This document shows, in pieces, positions 56,018 through 62,295 of a stretch of DNA of 64,000 nucleotides (its first letter is position 1; each line of letters starts with the position of its first letter). The notes beneath the pieces are model-generated. The model did not search any database and was not told the origin of the DNA. It saw nothing but the letters and a program-made list of their open reading frames with translations. The position numbers and the translations under genes were made by a program. The DNA comes from Ruminococcus sp. YE71 (lineage in GTDB: Bacteria; Bacillota; Clostridia; Oscillospirales; Ruminococcaceae). Location of the stretch: contig NZ_FPIR01000001.1 of the NCBI RefSeq assembly GCF_900119155.1, positions 248,001-312,000 on the forward strand, given 5' to 3'.

Positions 56018-56502
56018 CTAATTGAGATAATTGTTGACATATCCGCAATTACGGATACTCTTAATATATCGCTCATATAAAATGTTGATAGAACATCGGG
56101 GGGATATATTTTCTCTAAAAGAATCAGAACGTCGATATACACCGAAATCATTTACCCCATATTTTTGAGCCAGCGGTATATATCGTTCATTTCCTTTAGG
56201 TATGAGTTGACCGGAGTGGCAAGCTCCGTAACAATCAACCATACCCCGAAGTTGTGACTGATCTTTTTTGCGGCTTCAATGTTCGATACCCCATAGAGTT
56301 TCTCAATGAAGTCTGTGTGGTCTCCGTGTGCACCGCACCCGAAACAGTGGCAATGATCTTCATAGACTTTAAAGGAAGAGTTGCGTTCATTGTGAAGTGG
56401 GCAGCAGGCAAATCCGCCCCGGTCAACATCAAGACCGTAGTATCTAACAAGATCTTTCAGATCGACCCTATCCTTTATGTCCTGAAAAATATTTTGTCTC
56501 AT
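56018..56502 (-). pseudogene. CHC2 zinc-finger primase-like protein, probably frameshifted near its end
   Basis: The main frame (56152-56502, 116 aa) contains the DnaG-type CHC2 zinc finger: CCPLHNERNSSFKVYEDHCH, then CFGCGAHGD, about residues 33-61. It stops after YRWLKNMG. Another frame overlaps it and continues as QKYGVNDFGVYRRSDSFREN and further to YVNNYLN at 56018, which has the character of the helical C-terminus of such proteins. A one-base change in the run of five A in CTCAAAAATATGG would join the two. CHC2 proteins are common in mobilizable elements and may act in element DNA replication. Confidence 0.65.
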
Positions 56503-56595
56503 ATCAGCTCCCTTAACATTCTGTATTTGATAGGGGCAGATAAAACAGGCAAAGCCCGGTAACTTTTCAGCGATAAAATATCACCGGCGTATCTG

Positions 56596-56778
56596 CCCCT
56601 CTCATAAGTTAGGGGTCGGGAAGCCGTTTTTTTGAGGTCTGAAAGGCGAGTTCTTGAAAATTTCGTATGATTGCACAAATGCAGGTCGGTGCAGATTTGG
56701 ATAGTGTGGTTATTTTCACGATTTTGTTGTGGGTGACGTAAAAGATCCTGTCTGCCAACCCCTAACTTATGAAAGGGG
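56596..56778. other. Candidate origin of transfer (oriT) upstream of mobC
   Basis: A 21-base inverted repeat, CCCCTCTCATAAGTTAGGGGT at 56596-56616 and its near-perfect complement at 56758-56778 (20 of 21 match), encloses about 140 bases. Just before the second arm is AAAGATCCTGTCTGCC, which recalls the ATCCTG core of MOB-P nick sites. The block lies about 265 bases before mobC, within a 540-base gap (56503-57042) that holds no gene. Confidence 0.5.
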
Positions 56779-57042
56779 TAAAAAAGTCCGGCTGCATACG
56801 CAGCGAGGAAATATGTGCAGGGGTACGATATATATGCTGAAAAAATGGATTTTCGTGATCCATATATTTTTTAAGCGCATACATCCAGCAAGTACAGAAA
56901 GAGCCGTATTCTTTGGCTCTTTCTTCCAAATCGCAGGCGTACCCCCTGCAATTTGGCTGTTAAGGGAACCCGTCACCCTTAACCCTTGCCCCCTATCGGG
57001 AAGCAACAAATATTTTCATTGAAATGAAAGGAGTCATGAATT

Positions 57043-57372
57043 ATGGCAAGAATATATAAGCAGGTACACCGCAAGGAGATAGACTTTTCACTTGAAGAAT
57101 GGGCGGAGGTAGAACGCAGGGCTGCCGTCTGTCACACGAAAACAGGAACGTATATAAGGTACATAGCCGTTCACGGCGAGATGAAGGTCTACGATATGGA
57201 AAAGATAGTCCCCCTCCTGAACGGCATGAGAATAATTTCCAACAATATCAACCAGATCGCTAAAAAGGCAAATGAAACGAACAACATCTACGCAGGGGAC
57301 GTAGAAAAATTGAAAGAAGAGGTGTCACAGTTATTCCATACGTTAAGTCAAAATCCATTCACGGAACGGTGA
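57043..57372 (+). CDS. mobC: Mobilization accessory protein MobC
   Basis: The 109-residue protein has the MobC signature: TGTYIRYIAVHGEMKVYD, then LNGMRIISNNINQIAKKANE. MobC-type proteins bind oriT and help the relaxase open the strands. AAAGGAGTCATGAATT precedes the start. Its end overlaps the relaxase gene. Confidence 0.87.
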   Translation: MARIYKQVHRKEIDFSLEEWAEVERRAAVCHTKTGTYIRYIAVHGEMKVYDMEKIVPLLNGMRIISNNINQIAKKANETNNIYAGDVEKLKEEVSQLFHTLSQNPFTER

Positions 57373-58760
57373 ACAAAAGCATAGCCTACATACTAAACCC
57401 CGAAAAAACCGAGGACATGGTACTTGCGACCTCCATAAATTGTACGACGGACGCACAGGACGCATATTTGCAGATGAAGATGATCTACGAGTATTACGCA
57501 CGCCGCAGCTATGATGAACCTATCAATAAAGAGGGAAAAACTCCGGTCAAGGCAATTCACTACATCATGAGTTTTGCCGACTCGGAAAATGTTACGCCCG
57601 AATACGCTCAGAAGGTAGCTATGGCTTTTGTGAGAAATACTTTCGGTGACGATGCACAGGCGGTCATCGCTACGCACACCAACACTTCGCACACACATTG
57701 TCATATCATCCTCAATTCTTACTCAATTTCCGGGCGCAAGTATAACGACAACCGTGCAACTTTGCGTTACGTTCGTGAACACGCAAACGGGGTATGTAGG
57801 GCATTAGGCATTACTCCTGCACTTAACTTTGAGGGTAAGGGGCGGTCTATGCAGTATAACGAATGGAAGCATAAAAAGAATGATACATCGTGGAAACAGC
57901 AGATCAGAGAGGAAATCGACAAGCTGATACCTACTGTCAATTCGCTTGATGAACTGTTGCAGGATCTTGAAGTGCTGGGCTATGAGATGAAGCGTGGAAA
58001 GTATATCTCCGTTAAAGCACCGGGGCAGATACACTTTGTCAGAACTAAAACGCTTGGAGAGGAGTACACCGAAGAAAGCCTTGTCACACGCATACAGTAT
58101 CGTGAAGTGGGTGAGGGTACTGCACCTTCGCATGACAGCGACGCAGAATTGAGGGCAGCCTATGCATCTGTAATCGGAGATGTTCGTATGCTTGCAGACC
58201 AGCACAGAAAAGTGCCGAGAAAGCAAAACAGTGAATTGCCATACTCAGCCGATAACGACCTTGATGTTTACAAGCTGTCAGCACAGATGTCCGTCATGAA
58301 CAAGGAAAATATTCATTCGCTCAGTGATCTGGAGTACAAGGCTAAGGAGCAGAAAACTCTGTCTGAAAAATATAAGGCTGAGATAAATCAGCACATCATG
58401 GAGTACAATAAAATGATGAGCCTGCTGGAACAGTCGGAAACTTATTACTCGCTTGCGAAGAAGCCCGAGCTGTCAGCCGCGGAGCAAAGCAAGATGTCTG
58501 TTTGCAGGCTGGCTATGCAAAATAACGGTCTGCTAACGATGTCAGATGTTGATACCCTCCGAGAACGTGCCGCGATTTCAGGCAGAAAAATAGCAGCCCT
58601 CAAGAAAAAACTTGAAGGCTGCAAGCAGTGGTATGATGTGTACCGAGATATTTTGGAGACTTATGATCGGTTGTCGAAACGTGATTATGTCGCAGAACTC
58701 GTTGAGGAAGAACGTCAGCGTAAGGAGCAGGAAGCGAGGAAAAAGCGTAAGAAACGATGA
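57333..58760 (+). CDS. Relaxase (MobA/VirD2-like mobilization nuclease)
   Basis: The domain has the HxH metal site in THTNTSHTHCHIILNS and the motif SIAYILNPEKTED with the candidate nucleophile tyrosine. The first ordinary start in this frame is GTG at 57369, but that would cut off the conserved YVKSKSIHGT preceding it. An ATT at 57333, 8 bases after GAGGTG, would restore a normal N-terminus and is taken here as a possible AUU start. The relaxase domain (1-230) is followed by helical, coiled-coil-like sequence and a highly basic tail. It nicks oriT and pilots DNA during mobilization by a helper element. Confidence 0.85.
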   Translation: MPYVKSKSIHGTVNKSIAYILNPEKTEDMVLATSINCTTDAQDAYLQMKMIYEYYARRSYDEPINKEGKTPVKAIHYIMSFADSENVTPEYAQKVAMAFVRNTFGDDAQAVIATHTNTSHTHCHIILNSYSISGRKYNDNRATLRYVREHANGVCRALGITPALNFEGKGRSMQYNEWKHKKNDTSWKQQIREEIDKLIPTVNSLDELLQDLEVLGYEMKRGKYISVKAPGQIHFVRTKTLGEEYTEESLVTRIQYREVGEGTAPSHDSDAELRAAYASVIGDVRMLADQHRKVPRKQNSELPYSADNDLDVYKLSAQMSVMNKENIHSLSDLEYKAKEQKTLSEKYKAEINQHIMEYNKMMSLLEQSETYYSLAKKPELSAAEQSKMSVCRLAMQNNGLLTMSDVDTLRERAAISGRKIAALKKKLEGCKQWYDVYRDILETYDRLSKRDYVAELVEEERQRKEQEARKKRKKR

Positions 58761-58771
58761 CAAACAAAAAT

Positions 58772-58795
58772 GGGGACAGCTGCCGAACCGTCCCC
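58772..58795 (+). terminator. Hairpin after the relaxase gene
   Basis: GGGGAC pairs with GTCCCC around a 12-base loop, 12 bases after the stop codon; no strong T run. Confidence 0.45.
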
Positions 58796-58811
58796 GATAT
58801 TATCATACTTA

Positions 58812-59321
58812 TTATTTCATGACCTTCATAAAAAACCACGTCAGAAGTGCCGAAGCTGCTATCTCCAGCAGAAGTTTGTGTATCTCTTTCCCGTCCCATT
58901 GAGGGTCTACGCTCCATACTTTGGGTTCTTTTCCGGTCTGCGCTCTAAGCCAAATACCGAACAGCTTTGTTTTGGTGAACAAACACCAGTCCAGTACGAC
59001 GGCATCAAAAATCGACACCATCCAAAATAAGATCAGAAAGCGCAGACTTAGTTGCCAAAAGTTCATTCCTGAGGTCACGCCCTGCCTTCCGACTGTTATG
59101 ATAGTCCACACAAAAAGACCGCCGGTTATAACTATAAGCACCGTCAGACGGACAGCGCTTTTGTGGGTGAACTTTCTGTCGATACCCGATTCTTCAAGAA
59201 TATTTTTGGCATAGGGTGTCATGAACCAATATGCTTCCTGCGGAGCGAGAAATGCCCCTATTACGCAGAATGCTGTGAGAAGAACAATTCCGACCAATCC
59301 GTATACAAAACTTAGCAGCAT
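58812..59321 (-). CDS. Uncharacterised membrane protein
   Basis: The 169-residue protein has four hydrophobic segments (about 5-25, 60-82, 92-112, 148-166) and starts with MLLSFVYGLVGIVLL after AAAGGGGGG. I recognise no family. It lies convergent with the relaxase gene and may be cargo of the element or chromosomal flank. Confidence 0.6.
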   Translation of the reverse strand: MLLSFVYGLVGIVLLTAFCVIGAFLAPQEAYWFMTPYAKNILEESGIDRKFTHKSAVRLTVLIVITGGLFVWTIITVGRQGVTSGMNFWQLSLRFLILFWMVSIFDAVVLDWCLFTKTKLFGIWLRAQTGKEPKVWSVDPQWDGKEIHKLLLEIAASALLTWFFMKVMK

Positions 59322-59343
59322 TTTTAGCCCCCCTTTCCATGTT

Positions 59344-60702
59344 ATGCAAAACCACGCAAATAGTTATACGCAGCTAACCCACATTCAGATTATATCAGAC
59401 AATGCCGAAAAAGTCAAGCCCTGCGTTTCTTTTCATCATATCTTCATTGAACCTCATTTTGCCGAATGCAAGGAGCTTCTCGACGAACTGTACGCCGATC
59501 AAAGCGCTACCGTAATTCGGTATTTATGCAAGCTGCGCACCACTCTGATGCAGAAATTCAAGAAAACCGACACCGCTATGCGCTACGATCTGAAAAACCT
59601 GCACAACCTGGAATGGTACGATCACGACAACATAAAACAACTTGAAAAATGGGGCTTTACGATAATTCAGGCGAATTACCGTTCCGAAAAATATATGTCT
59701 GATCTCACAAAGCTTATAAACGAAAATATTGATAAGTGCTCACACCTGTTTTACGATTGGGTGAACTGGGATTATATCCGAGATATGTTCTACATACCAA
59801 AGTACCAGCGCCCGCAGGTGCTTCGGGACGAGTTTGCAAAGTATATGGCGAACATAGAACATTACCCGTTTCAAATGTTTATACATTGAACACCGGAAGA
59901 TCGGGGAATCATAATTTACACCGACAGAAAATTTCTAAAATTAGTTTATGAGCAGCACGGCGATATTTTTTCCGACTACACGAAATACCGTGATGCCGAT
60001 GACGATACCAGAAACAATATTTATAATTTTATCGACAGTTCAGCCAAGACCGCAATTGCTGTTGACTGTGAAAATTCCAACCCATTCAAACTGTACAGTG
60101 TTCTGAAAGGCTTAAATCAAGAAGAACTTGCCAGGATCGAAAAAATCACGCTCTATGATGATCCGAACACTACAACAGGCTGGGACTGGCTGTCGAAATT
60201 CACGCAGATACCTGTTGAGCATATTGAGATTGACCGAGTGACCGACAGGAAGTCGCTTGTAGACGTAAGAATGACCGCAAGCGTGGTCACTGACTTCTAT
60301 CGGAACGGAGTGACTTCGTTTATCATCGTATCGAGCGATTCGGACTATTGGGGTTTGATCGAGAGCCTGCCCGATGCAACTTTCCTTGTGATGTATGAGT
60401 ACGAAAAGTGCGGTTCAGCGATAAAGAACGCCCTTACGCAACACGGCATATACTACTGTTCGATAGACGATTTTTGTTCCGCCGGCACCGAGGATATGAA
60501 ACGTGCGGTACTCTTTGCGGAGCTTGAAAAGCACCTGCCAACGCTCATAGGTGAGAACCCATTGGATCTTACCCATAAACTATATGAAGAATCAAGGGTA
60601 ACAGCAACGAAAAAGGAAATGGAGAATTTCTGTAATCGGTATGTCAAGACCTTGAAACTGAAAATCGTTGAGGGGAAATTTGTGATCGAGATACAGAAAT
60701 GA
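59344..60702 (+). pseudogene. NYN-domain (PIN-like ribonuclease) gene interrupted by an in-frame TGA
   Basis: One frame stays open over about 450 codons except for a single TGA at 59887-59889. Upstream it encodes a mixed helical region (HIFIEPHFAECKELLDELY). Downstream are the NYN features: IIYTDRKFL, the metal Asp in TAIAVDCENSN, KSLVDVRMTASVV, and SSDSDYWGLI with further acids. The TGA falls between FQMFIH and TPEDRGIIIY, where a TGG Trp codon would fit. It is either a nonsense mutation or readthrough. The start is uncertain; 59344 is the first ATG clear of the divergent gene. Confidence 0.65.
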
Positions 60703-60706
60703 TAAA

Positions 60707-60740
60707 ACAGGGAGTGAAGTTACGCTCCCTGTTCTGTTTT
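60707..60740 (+). terminator. Terminator after the NYN gene
   Basis: ACAGGGAG pairs with CTCCCTGT around a 10-base loop, followed by TCTGTTTTG. Confidence 0.7.
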
Positions 60741-60873
60741 GTGCGCTATGTTATGGGGGAATCGCTTGCGGAAGTCTTTTTTGCGGCGCATATCCAGACA
60801 TTATCTAAAAGACTGGACTTTCAGCCTGTACTGCTTTATACTTATAATATAGCCATTACAAGGAGGTCAACCT

Positions 60874-61116
60874 ATGGACATTTTGAAAGATATGGTGGAA
60901 CACATACGCTTGGACTTTGACCGTACTCTGTTGGTCGATGAAAAATACACCAGTGCAGAAGAATGATTGCACTGCTTCATTGAAAATGAGCTGCCACCTG
61001 AGAAATCGCATGAAATGGACTCGCTCGTCAATGCCGTGACAAATGCCATGTTTCACGCTGCCATCTTGTACGGTATTAAGTATGGGGCAAGGCTCACGAA
61101 GGAATTGCTGGAATGA
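60874..61116 (+). pseudogene. Small gene interrupted by an in-frame TGA
   Basis: ATG at 60874 follows an excellent AAGGAGGTCAACC ribosome site. Thirty codons (MDILKDMVEHIRLDFDRTLL and so on) lead to a TGA at 60964-60966; the same frame then continues without break for 49 codons (ELPPEKSHEMDSLVNAVTNA ... KELLE) to a TGA at 61114. The whole product would be 80 residues, mostly helical. No family is recognised. The break again falls where Trp would fit (AEE-stop-LHCF). Confidence 0.5.
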
Positions 61117-61122
61117 TAAAAG

Positions 61123-61160
61123 CCACGCAGATCACAAGCGATTTGCGTGGATTTTGCTTT
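61123..61160 (+). terminator. Terminator after the small broken gene
   Basis: CCACGCA pairs with TGCGTGG around a 14-base loop and is followed by ATTTTGCTTT. Confidence 0.6.
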
Positions 61161-61165
61161 CTCTA

Positions 61166-61549
61166 TCAATTATCTGCATCATTTTTGTATCTTATAACAG
61201 GGACTTGCTTTGTTTTCTTCCCGACCTTAACCTTAACAGACTCGCCCGAGATTAGTCTTGCGATCTTATCCTGCAATTCATCACCGCCGAGATTGACATA
61301 GGTTATCAGCGATTCGGCTGCTGTCGTTCTGCGCCAGTAGGAGCGCACTTTTTTTCTGTCTATTGCCTTCATCACGGAAAACGGATTATATATCGACTTT
61401 TCACTGCCGAAGGAATAACCGTCATACCATTTTTTGAACTCGAGGAAATTCATCAGTTTCTCATCACAAAGCTGCTTAACTTCATTTTCGGTAAAGCCTG
61501 AATATTCAGCAAAGTTTTGGATCAGTACGAGTTTGTAGGAAATAAACAA
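61166..61549 (-). pseudogene. Remnant of an AAA-ATPase-like / PD-(D/E)XK protein
   Basis: The segment FAEYSGFTENEVKQLCDEK, then FKKWYDGYSFGSEKSIYNPF and SYWRRTTAAESLITYVNLGG, is typical of the middle part of large AAA-ATPase-like proteins with a C-terminal nuclease domain (PF09820/PF08011 group). The N-terminal Walker region and the C-terminal nuclease are missing, so this is a fragment of about 115 codons. Such genes are abundant and often repeated in gut Firmicutes and Bacteroidetes. Confidence 0.7.
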
Positions 61550-61585
61550 AGAATGAAAACGATTATTAACATAATCAACAAATTA

Positions 61586-61610
61586 TTCACCAAACCGGTG
61601 AGTGTTTTTT
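61586..61610 (+). terminator. Small terminator upstream of the peptide cluster
   Basis: TTCACC pairs with GGTGAG around AAACC, followed after TG by six T. It shields the peptide cluster from upstream transcription. Confidence 0.5.
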
Positions 61611-61676
61611 CGTTTAAATTGTGTTATAATGAATTATAGGTAAATAAAATATGCATTTTTCACAATCTTGAAGTCT

Positions 61677-61773
61677 GGTGTAGTTTATTTTACATTCGGG
61701 TATCCCGGTGTAGTATATACGACGTTTGAGCAGAAGATTATCTATTGTACTTCTTTCTGGGCTGTGGTATGAT
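61677..61773 (+). promoter_or_regulatory. Promoter with upstream direct repeats for the peptide cluster
   Basis: TTGTAC (61745-61750) and TATGAT (61768-61773) are separated by 17 bases. Upstream, GGTGTAGTTTATTTTAC (from 61677) and GGTGTAGTATATACGAC (from 61707) form two direct repeats 30 bases apart, about three helical turns. Paired direct repeats of this kind are typical of sites for dimeric activators such as LytTR or AraC-type regulators; the regulator is not in the window. Confidence 0.5.
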
Positions 61774-61825
61774 ATAGTCAAGGAAAACGAAGAACACCAA
61801 CCGAAGACCGAAAGGAGTAATCACG

Positions 61826-61930
61826 ATGGATAAGAAACCTAACTTTTTCGTACAGCTGCTCATCAACCTGTTTATGGGACTGATCGGAGCAAAGGAAGTT
61901 GATGATAACGGCTTTGTTATCGAAGAATAA
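61826..61930 (+). CDS. Small peptide gene (34 aa)
   Basis: ATG follows GAAAGGAGTAATCACG. The 34 residues are basic at the start (MDKKPNFF), hydrophobic in the middle (VQLLINLFMGLIG) and acidic at the end (NGFVIEE). It is the first gene after the promoter. It shares the terminal VIEE with the next peptide through a direct DNA repeat. It could be a membrane-active or signalling peptide; no family recognised. Confidence 0.6.
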   Translation: MDKKPNFFVQLLINLFMGLIGAKEVDDNGFVIEE

Positions 61931-62227
61931 TTTAAGGAGGAACTTACCATGAGCGAAGAAATGAAGAAGAATGTCAGCGACGAAGAGCTGAACAGGGAGC
62001 AGATCGACGAAGTAGCAGGAGGCATCTTACCTCCTCCGTCACACATACCAACCTGCTCGAAATGCGGCTCACCGATGACCCGGGGTAACGGCGTGATGTA
62101 TTATTGCCCTAACGGCTGTCCCGTCATTCCGCCTACCATTGTTATCGAAGAATAATTTAAGGAAGAACTTACCATGAGCGAAGAAATGAAGAAGAATGTC
62201 AGCGACGAAGAGCTGAACAAGGAACAG
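61916..62227 (+). repeat. Pair of 87-base direct repeats within the peptide cluster
   Basis: The blocks 61916-62002 and 62141-62227 begin GTTATCGAAGAATAATTTAA and end with GAGCTGAAC and a variable GGGAGCAG/AAGGAACAG. They differ at only three or four positions. The unit spans the end of one peptide gene, the ribosome site and the leader of the next, so repeated unequal exchange could add or remove peptide genes. Confidence 0.75.
61949..62155 (+). CDS. Double-glycine leader peptide precursor with four cysteines (68 aa)
   Basis: ATG follows AAGGAGGAACTTACC. Residues 1-25, MSEEMKKNVSDEELNREQID followed by EVAGG, have the acidic amphipathic form of leaders cleaved after GG by C39-peptidase ABC exporters. 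The 43-residue remainder begins ILPPPSHIPTCSKCG and holds Cys36, Cys39, Cys53 and Cys57 in CxxC...CPNGC, suggesting disulfide or thioether rings or a metal site. It ends IPPTIVIEE. A bacteriocin or modified peptide precursor is the best reading; no modifying enzyme lies in the window. Confidence 0.6.
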   Translation: MSEEMKKNVSDEELNREQIDEVAGGILPPPSHIPTCSKCGSPMTRGNGVMYYCPNGCPVIPPTIVIEE

Positions 62228-62248
62228 GGTTCACTGCTTAACAATTGA
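62174..62248 (+). pseudogene. Truncated second copy of the leader peptide gene
   Basis: It begins with the same 18 codons as the 68-residue precursor (MSEEMKKNVSDEELN), with Arg changed to Lys, then departs at EQG and stops after 24 residues. It is the 3' part of an 87-base direct duplication. The leader lacks its double glycine and has no core, so it is probably inactive. Confidence 0.6.
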
Positions 62249-62295
62249 TGGAAGATCATTGATAAAAAACATAATTTAATTAGGAGGAATTAAAA

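Noticed and set aside
57393-57704. Minus-strand open frames within the relaxase gene
   Set aside because: Shadows of a well-supported relaxase; no ribosome sites.
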